Assembly: GCA_947053345.1 (NCBI GenBank)
Contig: CAMRSM010000016.1
Coordinates: 26,378 to 90,377 of the forward strand
From: an uncultured Lachnospiraceae bacterium
Lineage (GTDB): Bacteria > Bacillota > Clostridia > Lachnospirales > Lachnospiraceae
Direction of reading: 5' to 3'
Length of the DNA stretch: 64,000 nt
The translations under genes and the position numbers were made by a program. The notes beneath the pieces are model-generated. The model worked only from the letters and a program-made list of their open reading frames with translations, did not search any database and was not told where the DNA came from. This document shows positions 48,607 to 58,140 of this stretch, in pieces (the stretch's first letter is position 1; each line of letters begins with the position of its first letter).

Positions 48607-49637
48607 TCGGATTCCTTTCGAATATAATCCACCGCCTGCTGCCGGATATGTATCGTAGCCTGCGGCATGTCCCCGCCAAACTCCCCGTCCAAAGACCACG
48701 GGAGCCCGCTCTTGGCCTCAAGCCGCACCTCCCGCACATGGGCATACACAATATTATCGCTTTTCAGCTTTTTGCTGATGAGCTCGTTGACGATATCCGT
48801 CAGTTCGATCACATTGTGCGGCCTGCGGATCAGGAGCATCTCAAAAACGCCGTCGTCGAAGCGCACACCCTTTCCCATAATCCCCTTAAACCCGCCGACG
48901 GAATTGGAATTTGCGACCATGCCGCAGATAAATTCCCCTGTGATCTGCCGCCAGATACCTGCATGCGGGGGCTTTTCGGCACCCGGCGCAACATTTTCCA
49001 CTTCCTGCGTGTCCCTTTCAGCGGATAATTCCCCCTCTGTCCGGCTTTCCTCTTCCTCACCGGCATCCATATCATCCCCGGCTTCAAGATATTCAACCTC
49101 GAGCCAATAATTCTGCACCTCCACAAGGCTTCGCACGCCGCGCAGAAGATACGCGACCCGCCCCAAAATATTTTTCATATCCTGTGAAGTATCATAAGAG
49201 ACATCCGAAAACAGCCCGAATGCCGCGGTATACACAAAAGTATTGCCGCAGATTTCCCCGACATCAGAAGGAAGCGGGTCGTTAAGCGCTGCAAATTTCG
49301 CCGCCTCAAGCGCATCCTTCGGTATTTTTAAACTGTAGCCAAAGTCATTTGTCGTCCCCGCCGGGATATAACCGATCGGGACACGCACACCGCTTTTCAT
49401 CACACCCGAAACGACCTCATTCAGCGTGCCGTCCCCGCCGGCGCACACGATCCTGCTGCATGCGCCCTCCTCTGCATATTCCTTTGCAAATTCCGCGGCA
49501 TCCCCCCGCTTTGCGGTCGGCATGACAATCACTTCGTAACCGTTTTCCGAAAACTCCACCACAATATCGGACAACTTGCCTTTCAGCTTTGCTTTCCCCG
49601 CATTCGGGTTATAAATGAATAATAATCGTTCCCTCAT
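48603..49637 (-). CDS. YegS/DagK-family lipid kinase
   Basis: A 344-residue soluble lipid kinase. The N-terminal catalytic domain starts LLFIYNPNAGKAKLKGKL and has the ATP-binding CAGGDGTLNEVVSG and GYIPAGTTNDFGYSLKIP. The C-terminal beta domain contains GVRFDDGVFEMLLIRRPHN and GLPWSLDGEFGG. Family members phosphorylate diacylglycerol or other lipids. An acidic insert of about 40 residues (EAGDDMDAGEEEESRTEGE...) in the middle is unusual. The start overlaps the SASP gene stop by 4 bp (ATGA), so the two are translationally coupled; this ties the kinase to spore-phase expression. Confidence 0.92.
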   Translation of the reverse strand: MRERLLFIYNPNAGKAKLKGKLSDIVVEFSENGYEVIVMPTAKRGDAAEFAKEYAEEGACSRIVCAGGDGTLNEVVSGVMKSGVRVPIGYIPAGTTNDFGYSLKIPKDALEAAKFAALNDPLPSDVGEICGNTFVYTAAFGLFSDVSYDTSQDMKNILGRVAYLLRGVRSLVEVQNYWLEVEYLEAGDDMDAGEEEESRTEGELSAERDTQEVENVAPGAEKPPHAGIWRQITGEFICGMVANSNSVGGFKGIMGKGVRFDDGVFEMLLIRRPHNVIELTDIVNELISKKLKSDNIVYAHVREVRLEAKSGLPWSLDGEFGGDMPQATIHIRQQAVDYIRKESD

Positions 49638-49873
49638 AGTTCTCCCCCATCCTTTCCTGTTTCCCCGGCTGTCTCACCGTCCGCTTGCACACCCGTTTTT
49701 TTGCGCTTCTTTCCGGCGATCATCCCGCCGATCTTCCCGGTCTGGCGCGCGGAAAGCGATCCCCAGCCCTTCTCGATCACCTGGTCATACAGACCAAGCT
49801 CCTTTGCCATTTCATATTTAACCATTTCTTCCGGCGGCACTTTTGTAATATCAATCGGCAATTTCTTTTTCAT
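49634..49873 (-). CDS. Small acid-soluble spore protein, alpha/beta type
   Basis: A 79-residue protein. The central part, EEMVKYEMAKELGLYDQV then GWGSLSARQTGKIGGMIAGK, matches the alpha/beta SASP pattern (KYEIAxELG...TARQNGxxGG), including the ARQxGxxGG segment that contacts DNA. SASPs coat and protect spore DNA. The C-terminus is longer and more acidic than usual. ATG at 49873 follows GGAG. It is the first gene of a two-gene unit with a lipid kinase and lies behind a sigma-G-like promoter. It is a divergent family member, so confidence is not maximal. Confidence 0.82.
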   Translation of the reverse strand: MKKKLPIDITKVPPEEMVKYEMAKELGLYDQVIEKGWGSLSARQTGKIGGMIAGKKRKKTGVQADGETAGETGKDGGEL

Positions 49874-50179
49874 CCCATACTCCGTTTCCGCGCAGACCAT
49901 GCAGCACACCTGCCATCGGTGTTTCCGTCACCGCCATACCCTCTGCCCTTCCCCGGCAGGGCTGTCGGCGGCATACGGTTTCCTGCCATGCTGCACCCGT
50001 TCTTATTTCGGGGCTTTCCCCATCCTTACGTAGTATGTCCTGAAATTTCCATTCCATTCTTGTGCATGGCCATACACCGGCACACGCATCTTTGGCATGA
50101 CGCACCCTGCCTACCGGAAGGTGTAAATATGTACTTCCATGCACCGCCTACCCGGTGCGGGTCTTTCCGCCGCAGCTTG
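49874..50179 (-). other. Intergenic region between addA and the SASP gene
   Basis: 306 bp with the sigma-G-like promoter described separately. No gene; no clear terminator after addA. No other feature recognised. Confidence 0.4.
50031..50060 (-). promoter_or_regulatory. Sigma-G-like promoter upstream of the SASP gene
   Basis: On the minus strand: AGAATG (50060-50055), a 17-bp spacer and CATACTA (50037-50031). CATACTA is the sigma-G -10 consensus, and AGAATG shares four positions with the -35 TGAATA. It lies about 160 bp before the SASP start, as expected for a forespore gene. Confidence 0.6.
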
Positions 50180-53100
50180 TCACAAAACAATCTCCCTCCC
50201 CAGATAAAACGAATACAATATTTTTTCCCTGACCCGTTTTCCCGTAATTTCCTCAAGCGCCCTCCCATAGAGGGCAAGCTGTTTTCCGTACCGCCTCTTT
50301 AAGGTTTCCTCCGGTTCCTGCGGCACATAATCGGTCTTATAATCAAGCACCACCAGCCCGTCCTCCTCCTCAAAAAACACGTCGATGATCCCCTGGACCA
50401 GAATCATCTCCCCGCTCTCTTTCTTCAGCACTTCATGCGCGGGCAGCGCGAATACGAAAGGCTGTTCCTGGTAAAGACAACCTCTCTCCTGCGCCGCACG
50501 CATCCTCTTTGCCACCGGGCTTTGGTAAAAGGTAAGCAACTTGGAAACGGAAAGCACACCGATCTCCTCCGCCCTGAGTTTCCCCTGCCTGGCCAGGCGG
50601 TTCAATCCCGCTATGATTGTATCTCTTTGCGGTTTCTCTGTCAACGGCAAAAGCTCCAGCACACGGTGGTAGAGCGTACCGCGATCCGTTCCCTTCGTAT
50701 CTTGTTTTTCTTTTAAGAATTCCGGCAAAGTCCCATCGTAGGAAAATAAGTCAAAATCTTTTTCCTGGATTTGGGCTTTTGGCTCCGGCTTTTCCTGTAC
50801 TTCCCCTTTTTTTGTTTCCCCTGCATCTTCTCCCGGAACCCCGCTTTCCTGTGAGATTTTTGTTCCTTCTTCCCCCTCATCCTCCGCCGGTATCGCCTCC
50901 TGCGCCTCAAACAGCCGCGGTGTCTCAAATTCATCCTCCCCGTAGTCCGCACTCTTAAGTTCGGAGACACTAACCTTGAACGGAAGCAATGCATCCGCCA
51001 CGTACGGATAGTCAAAATCCAGCCAGTTCCGGATGCGCAAGAGCACCTGCGGATCCGGGACAAAGCATTCCGCCCCGCCGCTTAAAAACTGCTGCCGCTT
51101 CCACTCCTTCTCCGCCGAGTTCCCGTTTTCGCCCACCCCCTGCCCTGCCTGCGAGGAAATCTGAACGCGGATTGTTTCAAGCGCCGTGAGCACCGGTCCG
51201 ATAAAATCAAGATAGCATTTGGCTCCCGCGAGCGTCAGGTAAAAAAGCTTCCGCCCGTCAACCGGCTTTGCCGCCGCCCATTTTTCCGCAAGTTTCCCAT
51301 AGTTTTCCACATACCCCGTCAGACAGAGCTTTTCCTTCGCGCGCGTCATCGCCACATATAACAGGCGCAGCTCCTCCCCGAGCATCTCCTCTTCCATCTG
51401 CTGTTTTAATGCCTTTTTCCGCAGGGTCGGCGTGACCGTGCGCTGGCGCTCATCAATGTAATCCATCGCAAGCCCCCCATCCGGGTGGAACAAAAGCCTC
51501 TCCCTCGTATCGGAAAAATTAAACTTTTTGGTCAGACCACAGACAAAAACGACCGGGAACTCAAGTCCCTTGCTCCGGTGGATGCTCATGATGCGCACCG
51601 CGTCCTCGCCCTCTGCCGCCTCCGCCGCCTCACCGTAATCCACCTCATATTTGATCAGACGTTCGACGTAACGGATAAATTGGAAGAGCCCTCGGTATGA
51701 ACTGTTCCCGAACGCTGCCGCCTTCTCCGAAAACGCCGCGAGGTTCTTGCTCCTCTTTCCGCCCGCGGGCATCGCCGCGACAAAGCTGTCATAACCCGTT
51801 TTTGCAAACAATTCTTCCAAAAGCTCCGGAACCGAAAGGATGCGGCTGCGCTCCCTGAGTTCATCGTAGATGCGCAGGAACGCAGAAAGCCGCTCCGCGG
51901 CGGCATTCACGCCAGGAACAGCATCCGCATCCTGCCCACTCCCGTACGCCGCACGGCTGCCTTGCGCACAGTCCACATGCTCCCCTTCTTCCCCGGCAGG
52001 CGCACTTTCCCCGCCCCATTCTCCCGCACATTTCCTGACCGCGGTATCAAGCGGCACATGGCGCTCCTTTGCCCTGAGCGCCGCAAGTTCGTCCGTCGTC
52101 AGCCCGACAAACGGCGAGAGCAGGACATTGACATAAGGGATATCCTGCCGCGGATTGTCAAGGATCCGCAAATAGTTTAACAGCCATTTGATCTCCGGCA
52201 CATTAAAATATCCGCTCTGGGTGTCCGAGACCGCAGGGATTCCCTGCTCGGTAAGAACCTTGGTAAACGTCTCCGCCCACCCGCTCATCGTGCGCAGCAG
52301 GATCACGATATCCCCATACCGGCAGGGGCGCAGCGAAAGCCCCCCCCTCTCATCTTTCCCCTGCACCGTGAGCCCCGAAAGATATTCCCGTATCTTTTCC
52401 GCGCAGGCTAGCGCTTCCCGCTCCCGCCTGGAATACTCCCGCTCCTCGTTTTCCTCATCTTCCGAGAGGCTTTCCGGTTCCTCTTCCTCTGCGGAATCCT
52501 CCTCCTGCGTCACAAGCAAAAGCTCCGTCACATTATCCAGTCCCTCCTGTCGCGCAAGATACTGCGCACCGGGGTAGAGTGCCGCCGCCTCATCGTATTC
52601 AATCTGCCCGAAATCCTTTCCCATCAGGCGGAAAAAAAGTTCATTCACACTCTCAAGCACCTGCGTGCGGCTGCGGAAATTTTTATGCAGGTCAATGCGC
52701 TGGTACTTGCTCTCCCCCACCGAATAGCTGTTGTACTTTTCGAGGAAGAGCTCCGGCTTTGCCAGGCGGAATCGGTAAATACTCTGTTTCATATCCCCCA
52801 CCATAAAAATATTCGGATTTCCTTCTTCCTCACGCGAAATGCTGCGCAGGATCGCCTCCTGCACCTCATTGCTGTCCTGGTATTCGTCCACCATGATCTC
52901 CACAAACCGGCGGCGCAGTTCTTTTGCCGCGGTCCGGGACACGGTCACCCCGTCCTTTTTTTCGGTCAGGATATTCAGCGCGAAATGCTCAATATCCGAA
53001 AAATCGAGCACATGTTTCTCTGCTTTTTTCTCCGCAAATTTTTCCCGGAAATTTAAAGTCAGTTTCACCAACACACGCACATAGCGCGCTGCCCCCCGCT

Positions 53101-54112
53101 CATCCGCCTCCATCTCCGCAAATCCCTGGAAAAAGAAATCCTCCGCAAGCTTCTTGATGCACTCCTTTTCCTGCTCCCGCAGTGCCTTGACCAGATTTTT
53201 CTTTTCCTCCGCGCAATCCGGCATCGCCTTGCGGGAAAGCGCCGTAAATTTGATCTCCCCAAACATTTCCGCCAGTTCGCGGTACCCCGCGCATCCAAGC
53301 ATACCGCCAAGCAATTCCGCATCATCCAGCAGGGCTTGGGTATAATGCAGGGGTCCGTCCGGCTCCCCGCAGATCGCAAGCGCCCGCTCATTCAGGCAAA
53401 GCGCGTCCGCAAGGCGGCGTTTTATGCCCTGCGCGACCTTCTTCAGCCATTCTTCCGGGAAAACACCATTCCCCTCCCCTTCCTGCATATCTTGGCCGCA
53501 CAGCCCCAAAAGCCACTCCTTTGGCCATGGGCAGCTCTCCGAAAATGAAAACAACCGCAGGATATAGTCCTCCAGCTTTAAATCCTGGTGTTTCCCGCCA
53601 TAATTCTGGGCAAAACTTAAAAAATCCGCATCCCCCGCCGCATATGCATCCTCCAGCACATCCGCAACCACCTCATGGCGCAGCAGCGTCAGTTCCTCCT
53701 CCTCCGCCACGCGGAAGACCGGATCCAGATCAATCTCATGGAAATAATCCCGGATCACGGAAAGGCAGAAACTGTCGATCGTCGTAATCTGGGCGCTGTG
53801 CAGAAGAAGCGCCTGCCTCTGTAAATGCATGTTTTCTGGCCATCTTGCACGCCTCTCCTCGATGGCCGCACCGATGCGCTCCCGCATTTCCGCGGCTGCC
53901 GCCCGCGTGAATGTCACGATCAACAGCCGGTCGATGTCGACTGCCTCCCCCTCTTCTTCCCGCAGGTTTTTCCCTGTCCCATCGTTTCCCGCGACCCTCT
54001 GGATAATGCGTTCTACCAGCGTTGCCGTCTTGCCGGAGCCCGCTGCCGCCGAGACCAAAATATTACGTCCGCGCAGCGAAATCACCTGCTCCTGTTCCGT
54101 TGTCCATTGCAT
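50180..54112 (-). CDS. addA: ATP-dependent helicase/nuclease subunit A
   Basis: A 1310-residue subunit of AddAB, the Gram-positive RecBCD counterpart that resects double-strand breaks up to Chi sites. Seen: N-terminal TEQEQVISLRGRNILVSAAAGSGKTATLVERI (Walker A), IMVDEYQDSNEVQEAIL (Walker B), SIHRSKGLEFPVVFVCGL, LLYVAMTRAKEKL, and the C-terminal RecB-type nuclease with LVVLDYKTDYV. A low-complexity acidic insert (EDEGEEGTKISQESGVPGE...) precedes the nuclease domain and explains the extra length. ATG at 54112 follows GAGGGG; only 7 nt separate it from addB. Confidence 0.97.
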   Translation of the reverse strand: MQWTTEQEQVISLRGRNILVSAAAGSGKTATLVERIIQRVAGNDGTGKNLREEEGEAVDIDRLLIVTFTRAAAAEMRERIGAAIEERRARWPENMHLQRQALLLHSAQITTIDSFCLSVIRDYFHEIDLDPVFRVAEEEELTLLRHEVVADVLEDAYAAGDADFLSFAQNYGGKHQDLKLEDYILRLFSFSESCPWPKEWLLGLCGQDMQEGEGNGVFPEEWLKKVAQGIKRRLADALCLNERALAICGEPDGPLHYTQALLDDAELLGGMLGCAGYRELAEMFGEIKFTALSRKAMPDCAEEKKNLVKALREQEKECIKKLAEDFFFQGFAEMEADERGAARYVRVLVKLTLNFREKFAEKKAEKHVLDFSDIEHFALNILTEKKDGVTVSRTAAKELRRRFVEIMVDEYQDSNEVQEAILRSISREEEGNPNIFMVGDMKQSIYRFRLAKPELFLEKYNSYSVGESKYQRIDLHKNFRSRTQVLESVNELFFRLMGKDFGQIEYDEAAALYPGAQYLARQEGLDNVTELLLVTQEEDSAEEEEPESLSEDEENEEREYSRREREALACAEKIREYLSGLTVQGKDERGGLSLRPCRYGDIVILLRTMSGWAETFTKVLTEQGIPAVSDTQSGYFNVPEIKWLLNYLRILDNPRQDIPYVNVLLSPFVGLTTDELAALRAKERHVPLDTAVRKCAGEWGGESAPAGEEGEHVDCAQGSRAAYGSGQDADAVPGVNAAAERLSAFLRIYDELRERSRILSVPELLEELFAKTGYDSFVAAMPAGGKRSKNLAAFSEKAAAFGNSSYRGLFQFIRYVERLIKYEVDYGEAAEAAEGEDAVRIMSIHRSKGLEFPVVFVCGLTKKFNFSDTRERLLFHPDGGLAMDYIDERQRTVTPTLRKKALKQQMEEEMLGEELRLLYVAMTRAKEKLCLTGYVENYGKLAEKWAAAKPVDGRKLFYLTLAGAKCYLDFIGPVLTALETIRVQISSQAGQGVGENGNSAEKEWKRQQFLSGGAECFVPDPQVLLRIRNWLDFDYPYVADALLPFKVSVSELKSADYGEDEFETPRLFEAQEAIPAEDEGEEGTKISQESGVPGEDAGETKKGEVQEKPEPKAQIQEKDFDLFSYDGTLPEFLKEKQDTKGTDRGTLYHRVLELLPLTEKPQRDTIIAGLNRLARQGKLRAEEIGVLSVSKLLTFYQSPVAKRMRAAQERGCLYQEQPFVFALPAHEVLKKESGEMILVQGIIDVFFEEEDGLVVLDYKTDYVPQEPEETLKRRYGKQLALYGRALEEITGKRVREKILYSFYLGREIVL

Positions 54113-54119
54113 CGTCCCC

Positions 54120-57100
54120 TCACACTCCTCCCTCATTCCCTTCTGCATCGGCACGGGAACCTGCCTTTGCGGCGGCATCCTGTGCGCGATCCGCACGCGG
54201 AACCTCTCTGGCTGCGCCATCCTCCGCGCTGCCTTCCGCGGTATGCCCGCCGCCGCTGATCTTCTCCCGGATTTCATCGCGCGCAAGTTTTTTTAAATCC
54301 CGGTAACGGTAACCCGCCACCCTGCGGTCAAAATTACACGCATCCTTCAAGATACACCACTCGCAGGCATTCTCCGTGCCGCGCCGGTACGGTGCGGGTT
54401 CCACATCCCCGGCAAGAATCTTCCCTGCATTTTCGTAAAGCCTCTCCCTCGCACATTTTAAGACATCCTGAAAATACTCCCCATCCACCGCCATCGAGTT
54501 CCGGTTCAGGCTCCCCTGCTTCCCGGTCGCCGCCGGAATGACCGCCGAAGTAACTCCTGCAGCAAGCCCGCCCTGCGCGTTGTAAAAACTGTGGTCCTGC
54601 GCTACAATCACCTGCTCCTTCGCGTTGACCAACCCGTTCATCACAAGTTTCTTCTGGATCTGTGCCTCGACATCCCCCCCTTTTTCCACAACGGGGTCGT
54701 CAATATGATAGTAGAGCATGCCCGCGGGAACCGCACTGCCGATGCCGTTCTCACCCGCCCACTGCATCGCCGCTTCCATATAGACCGCAAGCTGCAGCGA
54801 AAGTCCGTAGTAAAGCTTCTCCAATTTAAATTGTGTATTTCCGGATTTATAGTCCACCACGCGGATATAGCTGTCCCGTCCGTCACGGTACAGGTCAATG
54901 CGGTCAATGCGCCCGCAAAGCGCAAGATACCGGTCTGCGTGCGTGAAATCATACTCGAACTCCTCCGGTTCAAAATCACCCCGCCGGATCTGTGCCTGCA
55001 CCGTACGCACCGTGCGCTTTAACATGCGCCGGATGCGCTGTACCAGCTCACGGCTTCGGCCGGATGCCGCAAAGATCCCCTCCCCGTACTCCTCGACAGC
55101 TTGACAGGTTGCTGCATCGAGTAATTCCCCGCTTTTTTCCTCGGTGATTGTGTGCCAGTTATACCCGCTCTCCTTAACCCCTCTCGAATAATACTGCAGC
55201 GCATTGTGGTACACCGTCCCGATATCGGGCATCCCGATCTGGTACTCCGCCCGCTCCTCCACCGAGAGCCCGAATGACAGGAAATGGGCAAAGGCACACG
55301 CCGCGTACTGCTCCAGACGCGTCACGCTGCCATAGAGCGTCTCCCCGTACAGCTTCCTCGCATGTTCCGCCGAGAGTGCCTCCTCCGGCTTTTTGTAAAA
55401 TGCCGCGGCGGCAACCGAGGAGAACGCAAGCGGTGCCGAAAGTTCCCCGGCACGGTAAAGCGTATATAGCTCCGCAAAAAATGATGCCGGTTCCTCCCCC
55501 GCCGCATACTCCCTGGCTCCCCGCAAAAACCACGAAAAACCCCTGTCCGTCCCAAGTGCGGAAAGAATCCCGTTCATATCCGGCTCCTTCGCTTTTAACC
55601 CGGGAAATAATTTCTGCACGCGCGGCAGCAGGTAAGACGGGCGCATCGCCTTGCCCGCACTGTCGGCGCGGCGGTAGGACAGATAGAGCTGCTCCGTTGG
55701 CTTCGTCAGGCTCAAATACAGGTAAAATTCACTCAAAAACGCAGTCTGCCTGCGGTTCGGCGCAAGTTCAATCCCATTTTCCTCAAAAAGCAGGCGGTCC
55801 TGCTCCGAAAGCACGCCGCCGCCCGCCTGCGGCTTTGGAACAACGCCCTCGTTCAGGCCGAGGAAAAACAGGCATCGCACCCCGTTTAAGCGCGTGCGCT
55901 CCATATCCCCAACCATGATCTGGTCAAGCCCCGGCGGAACGAGCCCGACCTTCGCCTCCTCAAAACCGGTCTGCAAAATTTCTTCAAACTCTTTCAATGT
56001 CATCGCATCATCGCCCAAAAGCCCCACGATCCGGTCAAAAATCTCAAGCAATATCCGCCAGAGCTGCGCATATTCGCGCGCCCGCCCGCTTTCCTGCCCT
56101 GACAGTTCCTGCGCTTTTTGCTCAAGGTATTGCTCCGTGCCGTGCAGGATCAAAAAACGCACAAGTTCCGTCATGCGCTCCCGTCCTGTCGCGTCCCCCC
56201 GCGAAAAAACCGCGTACAGTCCTTCAAAGCGGCGCACGAGTTCCTCCCGTATCTGGTCGATCTTCCCATGATCCACGGGGTAAGCCGTGCGGTACTTCCC
56301 GCGCCACGGCTTTTTGTACATGAAATAATGCTTAATGCCCAACGCCCTTATGTAATTCTCGAAAATATCCTGCTCCTCCCCCAAAAAACCGGAAAGCGGG
56401 GACTTCATATAATGGAATACCGCATCGTAGGAAAAATCCGTGCGCACCACCTCCGCTGCCGCCCGGATGAACTCGATCACAGGATTGTCCGTAAGCTTTT
56501 TCTTGCGGTCAATAAAGCAGGGCAGCCCCGCCCGGTCAAACTCTCTCGCAAGCCCGTCCGCATATGCCGCCAGATCCCCGGTCACTACCGCAATCTCACG
56601 ATACCGCAAGCCCCCTTTGATAAGGCGGTAAATCTCCGTCACCGCCCAGGTAATCTCCCCGTGGATATCCCGGTGCGAATAAATCTGTATATTCTCCTGC
56701 GGCTTATCGTACACCGCCCGCATCGGACGGAAGAGATGCTTCTCCAAAAACCGAAGGCTCTCCGCTGCCTGATACCTGCCTTCCGCCTGCAATATGACAG
56801 GCTCCCCGATCTCCTGCCCGCTTTTTACGGCAAGCTTATCAATCCACTGCACCGTTCTGGCACTCAGGTAAAAGAGCTCATATTCCCTCTGCTTTTTCAG
56901 CACGCAGGACGGATCTAGCGTTACGGTAAAATAGCAGTCTGCCGCGTGTTTCATCAGCTCCGACAGCAGCGCGTACTGGGACGGTGTAAAACCGGTAAAC
57001 CCGTCAAAGCAGAGCACGGCACCGGCAAGCATCCGGCTGCCCGCCGCCTTCTCCCCCAACAGCGAAAGAATCCCTTCCGCCGTGATATAGCGGTCCGCCA

Positions 57101-57611
57101 GAAAATCCTGAAACCCCTGATAAAGCAGGGCAATATCCGAGAGCTTTCTCTCAAGCGCCGCATTCCCCTTCGCCGCTTGTCCCATCCGCTCAAGCTCCTC
57201 CGCACCGATGTCGTACTGATAAAATTCGGAAAGTATGGACTTGATCTCCGTGATAAAACCCGCCTTATGCACATTGCGCCCGAACACAAGCAGTTCCCTC
57301 TCATGCTGTAAGGCAACCTTCTTTACGATCATGCTTTTCCCGGTATCCTCAAGCACGATCCGGTCTGCCCCGCCCGTCTCCTCGAAGACCCGGTACGCAA
57401 GCCGCAGGAAGCTTAACACATCAATGTTCATGATCCCCCGGCAATTTGCGTCAACCGTCGCGAAATCTTTCTGCGTCTGCAGGGTAAACTGCTCCGGCAC
57501 GATGACGAGGAAATTCGTCTTCGGCTGTTTTTTTGCCAGTTCTTTCACCCTCATGCAAAGTTCATAGGATTTTCCTGCCCCTGCACTTCCAAAAATGTAA
57601 TGTACTGCCAT
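54120..57611 (-). CDS. addB: ATP-dependent nuclease subunit B
   Basis: A 1163-residue partner of AddA. The N-terminus MAVHYIFGSAGAGKSYELC contains a Walker A motif; helicase-like regions follow. The C-terminal nuclease domain has IRVVDYKSGNTQF, and the four cysteines of the 4Fe-4S cluster are visible: one in EQYAACAFAHFLSF and three in CEWCILKDAC. A charged, Ala-rich tail of about 50 residues extends beyond the cluster. ATG at 57611 has GAGGGGGAGT upstream; the longer frame is rejected. It is followed closely by addA. Confidence 0.97.
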   Translation of the reverse strand: MAVHYIFGSAGAGKSYELCMRVKELAKKQPKTNFLVIVPEQFTLQTQKDFATVDANCRGIMNIDVLSFLRLAYRVFEETGGADRIVLEDTGKSMIVKKVALQHERELLVFGRNVHKAGFITEIKSILSEFYQYDIGAEELERMGQAAKGNAALERKLSDIALLYQGFQDFLADRYITAEGILSLLGEKAAGSRMLAGAVLCFDGFTGFTPSQYALLSELMKHAADCYFTVTLDPSCVLKKQREYELFYLSARTVQWIDKLAVKSGQEIGEPVILQAEGRYQAAESLRFLEKHLFRPMRAVYDKPQENIQIYSHRDIHGEITWAVTEIYRLIKGGLRYREIAVVTGDLAAYADGLAREFDRAGLPCFIDRKKKLTDNPVIEFIRAAAEVVRTDFSYDAVFHYMKSPLSGFLGEEQDIFENYIRALGIKHYFMYKKPWRGKYRTAYPVDHGKIDQIREELVRRFEGLYAVFSRGDATGRERMTELVRFLILHGTEQYLEQKAQELSGQESGRAREYAQLWRILLEIFDRIVGLLGDDAMTLKEFEEILQTGFEEAKVGLVPPGLDQIMVGDMERTRLNGVRCLFFLGLNEGVVPKPQAGGGVLSEQDRLLFEENGIELAPNRRQTAFLSEFYLYLSLTKPTEQLYLSYRRADSAGKAMRPSYLLPRVQKLFPGLKAKEPDMNGILSALGTDRGFSWFLRGAREYAAGEEPASFFAELYTLYRAGELSAPLAFSSVAAAAFYKKPEEALSAEHARKLYGETLYGSVTRLEQYAACAFAHFLSFGLSVEERAEYQIGMPDIGTVYHNALQYYSRGVKESGYNWHTITEEKSGELLDAATCQAVEEYGEGIFAASGRSRELVQRIRRMLKRTVRTVQAQIRRGDFEPEEFEYDFTHADRYLALCGRIDRIDLYRDGRDSYIRVVDYKSGNTQFKLEKLYYGLSLQLAVYMEAAMQWAGENGIGSAVPAGMLYYHIDDPVVEKGGDVEAQIQKKLVMNGLVNAKEQVIVAQDHSFYNAQGGLAAGVTSAVIPAATGKQGSLNRNSMAVDGEYFQDVLKCARERLYENAGKILAGDVEPAPYRRGTENACEWCILKDACNFDRRVAGYRYRDLKKLARDEIREKISGGGHTAEGSAEDGAAREVPRADRAQDAAAKAGSRADAEGNEGGV

Positions 57612-57643
57612 ACTCCCCCTCATTCCGCCGCCAAAAGGCGGCC
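57612..57643 (-). promoter_or_regulatory. Hairpin/Shine-Dalgarno leader module of addB
   Basis: On the minus strand: GCCGCCTTTTGGCGGC (6-bp stem), then GGAATGAGGGGGAGT and the ATG. It is related to the modules at 22362-22392 and 27880-27909. Confidence 0.5.
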
Positions 57644-57684
57644 ATAAATTCCTGATGGATGCCGCATGATGCGGCATCCATCCC

Positions 57685-58140
57685 CTAAATGCTCCCTCCC
57701 GCCTTCCCTCCGATACAGAGCGTGTCAAGAACATTTTTGTAAATAAGGATGATTCTTGCATCCACATAGCTATATTTGTTCACAACATATTCGTATGTCT
57801 TTGCCCCAATCCCCAGCGCCAAAATCCCCAAAAGAATGCCGAATACCGGCTGTTGCGGGCGGATCACCCAAAACATAAAAAATGTCGCGAACGCCGCCGC
57901 AAGTTTCAGAAGATATCCCCGGCAGATGACAAATGCCTGCAGCAGCACACCGTCAAGCCGATGCTTCATAAAAAGCAGCACCTGCCGGTCCTTCCCCTCT
58001 AAAAACCGATACATATCCTCATAGATCATCGGATTATGCACCCTTCTTTTGCCTGTCTCATAAAAAATGTATCTGCAATAACGCGCATAATTTTCCTCTC
58101 CAAATTCCCTGCGCACTAATCTCTTGAACACATTGCCCAT
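57685..58140 (-). CDS. Membrane protein of unknown function upstream of addB
   Basis: A 151-residue protein: a charged N-terminal region (FKRLVRREFGEENYARYCRY, YEDMYRFLEGKDRQVLLFM), two hydrophobic segments in the middle (about residues 70-110) and a short C-terminus ending VLDTLCIGGKAGGSI. No family is recognised. ATG at 58140 has GAGAGGGATT upstream, preceded by GGAATG as in several other leaders here. It lies 73 bp before addB on the same strand and may share its transcript, but a role in DNA repair is not implied by the sequence. Confidence 0.7.
   Translation of the reverse strand: MGNVFKRLVRREFGEENYARYCRYIFYETGKRRVHNPMIYEDMYRFLEGKDRQVLLFMKHRLDGVLLQAFVICRGYLLKLAAAFATFFMFWVIRPQQPVFGILLGILALGIGAKTYEYVVNKYSYVDARIILIYKNVLDTLCIGGKAGGSI

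Noticed and set aside
54113..54286. N-terminal extension of AddA overlapping the end of addB
   Set aside because: AddA proteins begin at the TEQEQVI segment; the extension is read in a shifted frame of the addB tail.
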